Shown here: piece after piece, positions 1-7,856 of the stretch
Layout of the letters: each line of letters opens with the position of its first letter
Position numbering within the stretch: the stretch's first letter is position 1
Source: Eimeria necatrix
Taxonomy: Eukaryota; Apicomplexa; Conoidasida; Eucoccidiorida; Eimeriidae
DNA length: 16,717 nt
NCBI RefSeq assembly: GCF_000499385.1
Contig: NW_013654608.1
Coordinates: 1 to 16,717, forward strand
Reading direction: 5' to 3'
Notes under the pieces: model-generated
Seen by the model: only the letters and a program-made list of their open reading frames with translations
Databases searched by the model: none
Told to the model about the DNA's origin: nothing
Translations under genes and position numbers: made by a program

Positions 1-85
1 ATGCTGCTGCTGCTGCAATGCTGCTGCTGCTGCAATGCTGCTGCTGCTGCAATGCTGCTGCTGCTGCAATGCTGCTGCTGCTGCT
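1..85. repeat. 17-bp CTG-based minisatellite
   Basis: Units of ATGCTGCTGCTGCTGCA start at 1, 18, 35 and 52. A longer fifth unit, with extra CTG, starts at 69. Because 17 is not a multiple of three, the frame shifts in each unit, and CTG triplets have no stops in any frame, so all three frames stay open by composition. The tract lies just upstream of a sufC exon and is most simply intron sequence. Confidence 0.85.
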
Positions 86-95
86 GCTGCTGCAA

Positions 96-137
<42 letters not shown>

Positions 138-207
138 GGCTCCCCCGCCCCCGCCCGCTGCCGCTCCACAACCGCGCCCCCTCCGGCGCTGCCGCTGCCG
201 CTGCTGC

Positions 208-252
<45 letters not shown>

Positions 253-254
253 AG
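86..254 (+). repeat. CTG tract with C-rich interruption, 3' end of a sufC intron
   Basis: Two pure CTG runs flank a C-rich segment at about 138-195. The second run ends in CTGCAG immediately before the first recognisable SufC codon at 255, so the repeat itself supplies the pyrimidine-rich 3' end and the CAG acceptor. Part of it could be translated, because every frame is open, but SufC proteins have no leucine-, cysteine- or alanine-rich run at this point. Confidence 0.6.
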
Positions 255-1290
255 GTGGTGGACCTTCCTGCTGCTTTCCTGCAGCGGCCCTTGAACTACG
301 GATTCAGCGGCGGAGAAAAGAAAAGAAATGAACTGCTGCAGCTGCTGGCCCTCAAACCCTCGCTGGCGCTGCTGGACGAACTGGACTCGGGCCTCGACGT
401 CGACGCCTTCCAAACCGCCGTCGCCGCCGTGCAGCAATACGGTAAACCCTAAACCCTAAACCCTAAACCCTAAACCCTAAACCCTAAACCCTAGGCGGTG
501 GCTGCAAGCCGTCTTTAGAGGCTTTCAGACATGCGGTCAACTCTAAGTCACGCCAAGGGCACTTCCGAACCGCCGTTGCTGCTGTCCAGCAATGCGGTAA
601 ACCCTAAACCCTAAACCCTAAACCCTAAACCCTAAACCCTAAAGTTAAGCCGTCTTTAGAGGCTTTCACGCACATGCGGTAGACTTTAAGCCACGCTCAG
701 GGGCACTTCCAAACCGCCGTCAGGGCCCGGTAAACCCTAAACCCTAAACCCTAAACCCTTGTCCCTCCGGGGACTTCGAGGCAGCTGAAATGCCCTTCAA
801 GACAGCACGAAACTCTAAACCCTAAACCCTAAACCCTGATTCTAGACTGTAAACCCTCGAAGGACGCAAGTAATGCCACCCAGGCTTTTCGTAAACCCTA
901 AGTCCGCATCCCTAAGCGGCAAACCCTAAACCCTAGAAGTAACCTCCAATCCGTAAACCCTAAACCCTAGCGTCTGCGCAGCAAACCCTAAACCCTCGTT
1001 TTGCCGCCTGGGCGGCTCCGTAGCTCCGCGGCGGCGACCCGGGCGCCGCCAGCGAGGGTTTAGGGTTTAGGGTTTAGGGTTTAGGGTTTAGGGTTTGTGG
1101 GCCTGCAGCGGCGAACAGCGACGCCTCCTTCCTCATTACAACTCACTACAGGAAACTTTTGGAGTTTTTAAAACCCCAAAAAGTCCATATAATGCATGCA
1201 GGACAAATAGTGATGTCTGGGGGAATAGAATTGGCTTCTGAGATTGAAAAACAAGGGTTTGAAAAGCTCGTCCGAAACCCTAAACCCTAG
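255..1290 (+). CDS. sufC: SufC Fe-S cluster assembly ATPase, 3' part
   Basis: This is the ABC-type ATPase of the SUF Fe-S scaffold complex (SufBCD), which in apicomplexans is expected in the apicoplast. Two exons are visible: 255-441 and 1109-1290, joined in phase 1 (TAC G|GTAAAC ... CTGCAG|CG GCG). The first carries the ABC signature FSGGEKKR and the Walker B and D-loop stretch LALLDELDSGLDVDA with its catalytic Glu. The second begins with the H-loop (FLITTHYRK) and continues through the usual SufC C-terminus (VHIMHAGQIVMSGG, EIEKQGFEKL). Walker A and any targeting peptide lie upstream of the window, so the gene is 5' partial; 123 residues are seen. The stop codon TAG (1288-1290) and the last residues NPKP come from telomere-like AAACCCT sequence. 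Assignment is firm; the exact 5' exon boundary at 255 is inferred from CAG|GTG. Confidence 0.9.
442..1108 (+). repeat. sufC intron with inverted telomere-like arrays
   Basis: The intron opens with GTAAACCCTAAACCC and holds AAACCCT arrays at about 444-492, 598-642, 731-758 and 814-838, with short runs to 998. It then switches to TTTAGGG at about 1055-1097, 11 bases before the CAG acceptor. The two orientations could pair in RNA. Unique DNA between the arrays includes the duplicated exon end listed separately. Confidence 0.8.
508..730 (+). repeat. Duplicated unit carrying degenerate copies of a sufC exon end
   Basis: Copy A (508-596) and copy B (649-729) share GCCGTCTTTAGAGGCTTTC, then a diverged middle containing ATGCGGT, then GGCACTTCC(G/A)AACCGCCGT, and each is followed by GGTAAACCC. 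The right ends resemble the real exon end at 403-441 (CCTTCCAAACCGCCGTCGCC...). Copy A can still encode TAVAAVQQ like the exon, with mainly third-base differences, while copy B is truncated after the shared Thr-Ala-Val. Confidence 0.75.
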
Positions 1291-1473
1291 GCCAAACCCT
1301 AGGCCAAACCCTAGGCTTTCGTCTAGGGTTTACGGGTTTAAAAACCAAACCCTAGGTCTTCGTCTAGGGTTTAGGGCTTTGGAGACCAAAGGCTGTGGTC
1401 TAGGGTTTAGGGTTTTGGGCGCGCAAACCCTAGGAGTTGCGCGCCCGCGCGGCCGGCGCCAAACCCCACACAA

Positions 1474-1637
1474 ACCCTAAACCCTGCGGGCTAGGGTTTA
1501 GGGTTTAGGGTTTAGGGTTTAGGGTTTGGGGGCTGAACTTTCTTTCCGCACTTGCGGCGCTGAGTGCGGCGCCAGCCTGCGCTGAGGTGTACGTACACCC
1601 CAAGCCCCAAACCCTAAACCCTAAACCCTAAACCCTC
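1474..1637. repeat. Telomere-like repeats between sufC and the TMEM234-like gene
   Basis: A short AAACCCT run (1474-1488) is followed within a few bases by TTTAGGG (1491-1529), making a hairpin-like inversion, and a further AAACCCT array lies at 1609-1637. From 1291 to 1473 there are scattered single telomere-like heptamers and no gene that I recognise. Confidence 0.85.
1586..1599. repeat. Palindrome GGTGTACGTACACC, exact copy 1
   Basis: A perfect 14-bp palindrome, followed by CCAAGCCCC, in the convergent intergenic gap between sufC and the TMEM234-like gene. It is one of seven exact copies in the window. Confidence 0.9.
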
Positions 1638-1709
1638 GGCGAAGAAAGAAAGGATTGAAAGGAGCATTTAAATGGTTTAAATGAATGAAAGTGAATTTAA
1701 ATTAATTAT

Positions 1710-2180
1710 TTATTTGTTTGTTTTTTTCCGAGAAAAAAGACAGAGCCAAAACCCCAGCAGCACCAGCAAAGAGCCAAGAACTTCCCCTGCAAACAAAAAT
1801 TGTTTTTTAATTTAATTTTAATTTATTTTAATTTAATTTAATTTAATTTAATTTAATTTATTTTAATCTATTTTATTTTTTTGCTTTTTATTTTTCTTTT
1901 ATTCATTTATTGCTTTTACAACTGCAGCAAGTAATAGATAAATAATAAATAAATAGACAAATAATAAATAATAATAACAAATAAATGAACAAGTGATAAA
2001 TAAACAAATGATAAATAATAAATAAATAATAAAAGGGGTTTGTCAAAGAACTAGCCATTTAACCAATTGTGAACAAATAAATAAATAAATAAACAAACAA
2101 ATAAATAAATATATATTTGATTGTTTAATTAAATGCGCCTTCATTAGTTACCATTATTAATAAACAAATAAATAAACAAA

Positions 2181-2227
<47 letters not shown>

Positions 2228-3431
2228 ATTAAATTAAATTAATTTAAATTAATTTAAATAATTTAAATAAATTAAATTACTTTTTCTAGGCCACCGCCGC
2301 GCCAAAAACGCCTCCGTCAAAAAAGTGAAAAAAAAAGCCAGGCCATTTGCCAACGGCGAAGTCACCATCACTTCTGCGCACAAACCCTAAACCCTAAACC
2401 CTAAACCCTAAACCCTAGGCCCCAGGCGCTGCGGAGCGGGAGCGCCGCAACGAACAGCAGAGACGCAAACGCAAACGATCAAAGGCAGAAACAGCTAGCT
2501 AGCTAGCTAGCTAGCTAGCTAGCTAGTTAGGTAGCTAGCTAGCTAGCTAACTAGCTAGTTAGGTAGCTAGCTAGCTGGCCGGCTAGCTAGCTAGCTAGTC
2601 AGCCAGCCGTCTGGCTGGCTTCTTGGCTAGCTGGCTATCTAGCCATCTAGCTAGCTTTCTATCCGCCGACAGATGCCTAGTTAGCTAGCTAGCTAGCCAG
2701 CTAACTAGCTGGCTAGCTAGCTAGCTAGCTAGCTAGCTAGTTACGCATCTCTCAACCCAGCTAGCTAGCTGGCTGGTTAGCTAGCCAGGTACAATCCGTC
2801 TATCCATTTGCTTAGCTATTCATCCAGGTAGCTAGCTGGCTAGCTATCTGGCTAAGCTAGCTAGCTGGCTAGCTAGCCAGATAGCTGGATAGCTAGCCAG
2901 CCAGCTAGATGTCTGTCTAGCTGTCTAGCTAGCTAGTTGGCTAGCTGGCTAGCTAGCCAGATAGCTGGCTGGCTAGCTGGCTCGCTAGCTAGCTGGCTAG
3001 CTAGCTGCCTATCTAACTGATTAGCTAGCTGCTTAGGTAGCTGGCTAGCTAGCTGGCTAGCTAGCTGGCTAGCTGGCTGGCTAGCTAGCTAGCTAGCTAG
3101 CTAGCTGACCGTATGTGCCAAGAAGGATGAAGAAGACGACGGAGCCCAACTGGTTGAGGAGGTACAGCGCCAGGAACTGAGACAAACCCTAAACCCTAAA
3201 CCCTAAACACTAAACCCTAAACCCTAAACCCTAAGCGCTGCGGCTGCAGGCTGGGCCAAAGTGGAGCCCCCAAAACGCACGCAGAGGAAAAGCGGGCAAG
3301 CAGTGCACTGGTTATTCGCTGTATTGTGGTCTAGGGTTTAGGGTTTAGGGTTTAGGGTTTAGGGTCTGGGAGCTCACTCGCCACCTTAGGAGCAGCTGCA
3401 GCAGCAGCGGATATTTAGTGTTCCCTTTTCT

Positions 3432-3502
<71 letters not shown>

Positions 3503-3810
3503 CCAAACTCTCCAAGCGCAGCAGCGGCGTAGTGACACCCCAGAGGGCCCCAACGACTAAAATCCCTAAACCGCCGCAAACATAAACCCTAAACCCTAAA
3601 CCCTAAACCCTAAACCCTAAACCACCGGCAAATGCAGAACTAACTCTCCAAGAGGCAGGAAACGTAAACCCTCAAACGGTGGTTTACGCTCTGCTAATGG
3701 AGATGTGTGTGCAAAGGAAAGTCCCAAACCCTAAACCCTAAACCCTAAACCCCCGAGTCCAGTCCCCTAAACCCTCAGCAGCAAACCCTCAAAAGCTCAC
3801 CAGTCAACAT
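1710..3810 (-). CDS. TMEM234-like small multi-pass membrane protein
   Basis: Five short exons on the minus strand give 144 residues, close to the family's usual ~140: 3810-3801, 3565-3378, 3176-3110, 2373-2281 and 1786-1710, with all splice phases consistent. Residues 5-20 (ILVVGALWGVTTPLL) match the TMEM234 N-terminal motif, residues 67-88 contain ALYLLNQLGSVVFF, residues 90-112 contain VTSPLANGLAFFF, and residues 121-138 form the last helix (VLGSLLVLLGFWLCLF), followed by a basic tail. Four membrane helices are expected, as in small drug/metabolite-transporter-fold proteins; the substrate is unknown. A 23-residue CAG/CAA poly-Gln (26-48) sits in the first loop. The first coding exon is only ATGTTGACTG, with donor GTGAGC. 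The other donors are GTGAGC, GTCAGC and GTAATT, and all acceptors end in AG. The family match is from memory of its motifs; exon 1 is the least certain part. Confidence 0.84.
1787..2280 (-). repeat. AT-rich last intron of the TMEM234-like gene
   Basis: Almost pure A/T, made of ATTT/AAAT tetranucleotides: TTTAA/TTTAT runs at about 1802-1870 and a long AAAT array at about 2158-2230. The donor GTAATT is at 2280 and the acceptor TTTGCAG at 1787, reading on the minus strand. No coding signal was seen. Confidence 0.75.
2384..2418 (+). repeat. AAACCCT array beside the acceptor of TMEM234-like intron 3
   Basis: Five tandem AAACCCT units. On the gene's strand they read TTTAGGG and end with TTTGTGCGCAG, right at the 3' splice site at 2374. 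Confidence 0.85.
2489..3107. repeat. Degenerate GCTA tetranucleotide block
   Basis: About 620 bases of (GCTA)n, with variants such as GGCT, CAGC and GTTA. The unit is self-complementary (GCTAGC, CTAG), so both strands look alike. It fills intron 3 of the TMEM234-like gene and touches its donor (GTCAGCTAGC) at 3109. Confidence 0.9.
3183..3365. repeat. Inverted telomere-like arrays in TMEM234-like intron 2
   Basis: Plus strand: AAACCCT at 3183-3233, unique DNA at 3234-3330, then TTTAGGG at 3331-3365. In gene sense the intron (3377-3177) starts GTGAGCTCCCAGACCCTAAA and ends GGGTTTGTCTCAG, so complementary repeats lie near its two splice sites. Confidence 0.85.
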
Positions 3811-3888
3811 CCTCAAGCAGCAAGAGTGGCGAAGGCGGAGTGGGTGGGCGAGACATTCGCAAACCCTAAACCCTAAACCCTAAACCCT
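3586..3888 (+). repeat. AAACCCT arrays in TMEM234-like intron 1 and upstream of its start
   Basis: Arrays lie at about 3592-3625, 3725-3752 and 3861-3888, with short GC-balanced stretches between them. The first two are in intron 1 (3566-3800); the last lies upstream of the ATG at 3810. No further exon was recognised here. Confidence 0.8.
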
Positions 3889-4524
3889 TACGCCTCCATG
3901 TCTTGGGGGAAATAGCTGGCGCCTGGAGCCCTTTTTGCAAAATCGAAGGATAAATTGGCGAAAAAGAAGTAAAAATATAAAAATAAAAAAAGAAATGAAT
4001 AATTAGAAGCGGAGTGGAGTGTAGAGAACCCGGGGGTTCCTTGAGGTGTCTGTACACCCGAACTCGCCGCAACTGTCGCTACGCGATTTGGCGCTTTCTT
4101 CGCCTTCAGTGAATTAATTTGCATTAATTAGTTCAATTAAATTCAATTAATTTGATTTTATTGTTTATTTTTAGACAAAACAACTCAAAAAGTCCCACGG
4201 GATGCTCCCGCATGCAGCCGCCAGCTTTCTGGCTTTTTTCCTCCGCGGGACTCTTTCTCCCTCTCCAGCGTTTAATTCGAAGTTTAATTTCCAATTAATT
4301 GATTTAAAAGGGTTTAATTATTATTTTTAAAACTATTAAACCCTTTTTTGTGGTTTTGTTTGCTTTGCTGCTGCTGCATTGGCCAGCGCCACTTCTCCTG
4401 ACAGCAGCGCAAAGCCCCCTCCAGTGCAGAGGCGCTCTCAGCCGCTAGGGTTTAGGGTTTAGGGTTTAGGGTTTAGGGTTTAGGGTTTCCTCAACACCCC
4501 TAAGCTTTGCTAGCCACAGGCATC
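3811..4524. promoter_or_regulatory. Shared upstream region of two divergent genes
   Basis: This interval separates the TMEM234-like start (minus, 3810) from the YbaK-domain start (plus, 4525), so it should hold both promoters. It contains AAACCCT (3861-3888), a palindrome variant (4045-4058), an A/T-rich stretch (4110-4175), a CGCATGCAG site near 4209, an AATTTAATT-rich tract (4270-4340) and TTTAGGG (4446-4488). No core promoter element can be named with confidence. Confidence 0.4.
4045..4058. repeat. Palindrome variant GGTGTCTGTACACC
   Basis: Differs from the exact palindrome at two central positions and is followed by CGAACTC, resembling the right flank at 15627. It sits in the divergent promoter region. 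Confidence 0.65.
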
Positions 4525-4968
4525 ATGACCACAGAGTCATCATCAGGGGCCCCAGGGGGCCCCCAGGGGCCCCTGCAGGGCCTCCTGGGGGGCCCCCAGG
4601 GGGACTTTAAGGGGGGCCCCCCCCCTTCAGGGGCCCCCGAGGGGGCCCCGGGGAGGCCCCCCGAGGGGCCCCCCGGGGGGCCCCCCGGGGAGGCCCCCGC
4701 AGCAGAAGCTGCAACTCAGGGGGCCCCACAGGGGCCCCCTGAAGAACCCTCTCAGGGGCCCCCCCAGGAAGCCTCTTCACAGGGGCCCCCAACACAGGGG
4801 GGCCCCCCAGAGGGGGCCCCCGGGGGGCCCCCCTCGCCGGGGGGCCCCCCTGAGGGGCCCCCCGAGGGGCCCCCAACTGTTGAAGATGAAATGGAGCATT
4901 CCGCGGAACAAGAAAGACGCATGCGTTCCTTATTTGCTGCTGATGCTGCTGCTCTTGCTGCTGATCCT

Positions 4969-5001
<33 letters not shown>

Positions 5002-5040
5002 GAAGTCGTGGCTGCGGGGGCGTCCGAGGAAGCCGCGCGC

Positions 5041-5086
<46 letters not shown>

Positions 5087-6711
5087 AAGGGCACGTGTGC
5101 GAATTCCGTTTGTTTCGAATTAATAAAGAAATATATTATGTTTCGAATTTAGAAGAAAGACTTCCTCTTTTGGGAGCAAAAACAATTAATCAACTTTGCA
5201 AAACAATTGTTGTCGAGAACACAAAACATGCAGGCGAGTCAGGTGTACGTACACCTCAGCAGCAGCAGCAGCAGCTGCTGCTGCTGCTGCAGCAGCATCT
5301 GCAGCAGCAGCTGCAGCAGCAGCAGCAGCTGCTGCAGTTGCAGCAACTGCAGCAGCAGCCGCAGTTGCTGCTCCAGCAGCAGCTGCTGCTGCAGTTGCTG
5401 CAGTGTTTGTACATGCGTGCAGCAGTGTCTGTACACGAATCATTTTGTTTTTAATTGTTTTTTAATTTAATTATTTAATTAATTTATTTATTTATTTAAT
5501 TTTTTTATTGCCCAGTTATTATTACTTATATTATACATTTATTATTTATCACTTGTACAGTATTTGTTTTTTTATTTTTATTTATTCTATTTTTATTTAT
5601 TTTATTTTTATTTATTTTATTTTTATTTATTTTATTTTTATTTATTTTATTTTTATTTATTTTAGTTTTATTTATTTTATTTTTTTCGGAAAAGGATGAA
5701 AACAATTTCGTTCCGTTTGAGTCTGAAATTCTTTGAAGACGAAATCTTCTCTCTGAACTTTAACTTCCAACATTTAATTTTATTTTTGTTTTATTATTTT
5801 ATTTATTTTTATTTATTTTAATTTTTTTATTTTTTTATTTGTCTGTTTTCGCGAGACGGGCGCATGCAGGCGGTGTACATACACCGCAGCGCCTGCGAGA
5901 AGCCCCGCTTGCATGCGCGACTTTGCGCAAATGCGTTTTTAATTTTGTTTAATTATTTTATTTTAAATTAAAGTAAACCTAATGTTTAATTTTAATGCCA
6001 TTATCCGTAAATGCAAAAAGAAGCAGAAAAGGGATGAAAAAATGCCTCAAAAGTGCCCCTTTTTGGGTGTTTTCCGCGGTTAGGGTTTAGGGTTTAGGGT
6101 TTAGGGTTTAGGGTTTGTGTGTACAGGGCCTGAGGACCGGCTGAACAGCCGCTACTACTTGGTGGTTTTGCAGTCCAAAGACAAACTGAATGGCGAAAGG
6201 GTTAAGGACCTCATAAAAGCGGAAAACGCGAAAGTAGGGTTTAGGGTTTAGGGTTTAGGGTTTAGGGTTTAGGGTTTAGGGTTTCGGTTCCTCGTTCTCA
6301 TCAGCGTTTTCCTCCCAGGCAAATCCGCACCAAACATTTCCTTGCGACTTTGGGCCCAGCATCGAGCCTTCAGGACCCAGCCTTTAGGATTTAGGGTTTA
6401 GGGTTTAGGGTTTAGGGTTTAGGGTTTAGGGTTTAGGGTTTAGGGTTTGCGTGCAGGTGGGTCGGCAGCTGGGGAACAAGCGTTTGAACTTCAACTTTTG
6501 TTCTTCTTTCGAGGGTTTGACGGGTTTCAAAAGAAACGGGGTGGGCCCCCTTGGCAGCAAAAAAGAAATTCCTGTAATTTTGTCTAAACCCTTATTATCT
6601 CTTTTTCCCCTTTCTCTTTTTTTGGGGGGGGGGGCCCCCGATTTGAAACTCCAAATAAACCTTTTGGACCTCATTCGAATCACAAACCCTATTATTGGGG
6701 TGGTCTGCTGA
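4525..6711 (+). CDS. YbaK / ProRS-associated domain protein
   Basis: Three exons (4525-5233, 6127-6233, 6457-6711) give 356 residues. Residues 1 to about 115 are Gly-Pro-rich, made of repeated GGPP/EGPP blocks, then come poly-Ala runs to about 187. The domain begins near VCEFRLFRINKEIYYVSNLE. It contains LCKTIVVENTK (225-234, the conserved Lys region), NSRYYLVVLQSKDKLN in exon 2, and LTGFKRNGVGPLG, IPVIL, LGGGAPDLKL and NPIIGVV in exon 3. This order fits eukaryotic YbaK proteins, relatives of the editing domain that deacylates mischarged tRNA; activity here is inferred. Start ATG 4525 follows an in-frame TAA at 4501. Intron 1 uses a GC donor (CATGCAG|GCGAGT) and intron 2 uses GTAGGG, and the phases agree. 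The repeat-rich N-terminus is unlike bacterial YbaK, which is a bare domain. Confidence 0.8.
4535..4880 (+). repeat. GGGGCCCC-type blocks encoding the Gly-Pro-rich N-terminus
   Basis: Alternating runs of G and C, such as GGGGCCCC and GGGGGGCCCC, are translated as GGP, EGPP and QGPP units. Each block is nearly self-complementary. The opposite strand is also open but gives only a shadow. Confidence 0.8.
5242..5255. repeat. Palindrome GGTGTACGTACACC, exact copy 2
   Basis: Lies nine bases into intron 1 of the YbaK gene, just after the GC donor, and is followed by a CAG tract. A weaker relative, AGTGTCTGTACACG, is at 5424-5437 on the far side of the triplet tract. Confidence 0.85.
5257..5404. repeat. 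Alternating CAG and CTG blocks
   Basis: Runs of CAG are followed by runs of CTG several times, joined at CAGCTG and CTGCAG. This makes overlapping inverted repeats that could fold into CAG/CUG hairpins. The tract is inside YbaK intron 1. Confidence 0.85.
5578..5684 (+). repeat. 15-bp A/T minisatellite
   Basis: About seven tandem units of TTTTATTTATTTTAT type. They translate to a repeated five-residue Phe-Ile-Tyr pattern in one frame, but this is low-complexity intron DNA. A/T-rich sequence continues on both sides, from about 5450 to 5850, with a small unassigned island at 5690-5770. Confidence 0.75.
5860..5918. repeat. Nested inverted repeat around a palindrome variant
   Basis: GCGCATGCA (5860-5868) pairs with TGCATGCGC (5910-5918). 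Inside it, GCAGGCG pairs with CGCCTGC, and inside that lies GGTGTACATACACC (5872-5885). The island is GC-rich within an A/T-rich part of YbaK intron 1. Confidence 0.8.
6080..6117 (+). repeat. TTTAGGG array before YbaK exon 2
   Basis: Five TTTAGGG units end eight bases before the acceptor GTACAG at 6126. Confidence 0.85.
6234..6456 (+). repeat. YbaK intron 2, two TTTAGGG arrays around a unique island
   Basis: TTTAGGG arrays occupy about 6236-6285 and 6386-6449; the second runs into the acceptor GCGTGCAG. The unique island between them (6290-6385) contains a CTCCCAG|GCAAATCC acceptor-like site but no matching donor, and exons 2 and 3 already join in phase 0, so I treat it as intronic. Confidence 0.75.
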
Positions 6712-6915
6712 GTTGCTGCTGCTGCTGCAGCAGCAGCAGCAGCAGTTGCAGCAGCGGCAGCTGCAGTTGCTGCAGCAGCAGTTGCTGCAGCAGCAGTTGC
6801 TGCAGCAGCCGCGGCAGCAGCAGTTGTAGCAGCTGCAGCAGCAGCAGTTGCAGCAGCAGCAGCGGCTGCAGCGCAGCAAGGGGCCGTTTTATGGCTTGGA
6901 AAAGCCACTTTTTAA
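6712..6915 (+). other. Open triplet tract in frame after the YbaK stop
   Basis: Directly after the TGA at 6709-6711 the same frame stays open to TAA (6913-6915). It reads Ala/Val-rich sequence from mixed GCA, GCT and GTT codons and then QQGAVLWLGKATF. This is most simply 3' UTR made of CAG/CTG repeat. A skipped stop or an extra intron ending in GCAG within the tract would instead extend the YbaK protein. Confidence 0.4.
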
Positions 6916-6933
6916 GGCTGGTGTGGGGCAGCG

Positions 6934-6976
6934 AGGGTTTAGGGTTTAGGGTTTAGGGTTTAGGGTTTAGGGTTTG
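6934..6976 (+). repeat. TTTAGGG array downstream of the YbaK gene
   Basis: Six TTTAGGG units between the triplet tract and the coding-like island at 6996. Confidence 0.85.
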
Positions 6977-6995
6977 GGGAGCCTGCGGCGAGCAG

Positions 6996-7066
6996 GAGTT
7001 TGGGCTTTTTTGACTGAAGAGCACCAAAAGCGCCGGAAGGATTTCTTTATTTTTAATTGTTTTTAA
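6996..7066 (+). other. Possible terminal exon, unassigned
   Basis: After an acceptor-like GCGAGCAG, the frame reads VWAFLTEEHQKRRKDFF and then FNCF before a TAA at 7064-7066. Charge and composition look like protein. I recognise no family and find no partner exon, although it could be an alternative end of the YbaK gene. Confidence 0.25.
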
Positions 7067-7234
7067 ATTAATTAAAATAAAAAATGCCTTAAAGGCCTTA
7101 TTTGGAAATGACAAATAATTGGGATTCTGATTGCAATTAAATCTGTAAAATAGTGCATTAAAAGACTCCAAAAAAGTTGAAAAACCAAAAGGGGAAAAAT
7201 GCAGTTTTTGTCTCTCTGTAGCATCCCGCTTTGG

Positions 7235-7291
7235 GGTGTACGTACACCTGAATTATATGCGGACGCTGAAGCTACCGGGTGTACGTACACC
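7235..7291. repeat. Two exact palindromes in close pair, copies 3 and 4
   Basis: GGTGTACGTACACC at 7235-7248 and again at 7278-7291, start to start 43 bp, separated by 29 bases. The second is followed by GCAGCGCC, the same right flank as the variant at 5872. Confidence 0.9.
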
Positions 7292-7453
7292 GCAGCGCCA
7301 CGTGATGCTCCTCAACTTCTTTTCTGTTTTTTAATTATTTGTCTCTTTCTGCATTAATTATTTATTTCTTTCTGCGTTAATTATTTGTTTCTTTCTTCAT
7401 TAATCATTTATTTCTTTCTGCTGCGCCGAGGCCCAGGGCGTGTGTGCGGCTGG

Positions 7454-7467
7454 GGTGTACGTACACA
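7454..7467. repeat. Palindrome variant GGTGTACGTACACA
   Basis: Matches the exact palindrome at 13 of 14 positions, with the last base changed; it lies in a GC-rich island. Confidence 0.8.
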
Positions 7468-7842
7468 GGAAGTGGGGCCCCACAGCGGTCACCGAGAGCC
7501 CGCCGCTGGATCGCCCACTTCCATTTGTATTTTTTGATAAATAAATTAATTTTTAAGTTTTATTTTATATTTTATTTACGTAATTGTCTTTATTCGGGAG
7601 AAATGCGAGAAGGAAAACCTGCATACTGCCCGCAAGCGCGTTCGAGGAGCTGCGGCGAAGGCGGGAAGGTCACTGCGTGGAATACGCTGGAAACTGAATA
7701 TATTTGCATTATTATTTGATTTAAAGTAATTAAAACGTAAAATGTGATCCAAATAAATATTTATTTCAAACTTTTCGACACTTTTCCCCCCAAGGTGTTG
7801 TTCTCACCAGCCACAGGGTCACCTACGTGTTGCTGCCGCCCA

Positions 7843-7856
7843 GGTGTACGTACACC
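7843..7856. repeat. Palindrome GGTGTACGTACACC, exact copy 5
   Basis: Preceded by CCCA and followed by CCAACCCC, the same right flank type as copies 1 and 7. It directly follows the coding-like stretch at 7795-7840. Confidence 0.9.

Noticed and set aside
1..452. Long frames rich in Leu, Cys or Ala at the left edge
   Set aside because: CTG triplets lack stops in all frames, and the 17-bp unit breaks the frame. Only the part from 255 on matches SufC.
4607..5086. Minus-strand frame opposite the YbaK exon 1
   Set aside because: It is the complement of Gly-Pro and Ala repeats, while the plus strand continues into a recognisable domain.
6290..6385. Extra YbaK exon inside intron 2
   Set aside because: An acceptor-like CTCCCAG is present, but exons 2 and 3 join in phase and cover the domain without it, and no donor restores the frame.
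6426..6908. Minus-strand Ala-rich frame across YbaK exon 3
   Set aside because: The plus strand carries the conserved LGGGAPDLKL and NPII motifs; the minus frame has only triplet-derived alanine and a tail of telomere-derived codons.
7444..7719. 91-codon plus-strand frame
   Set aside because: It crosses a palindrome and A/T-rich filler, with no family features. It is open by chance.
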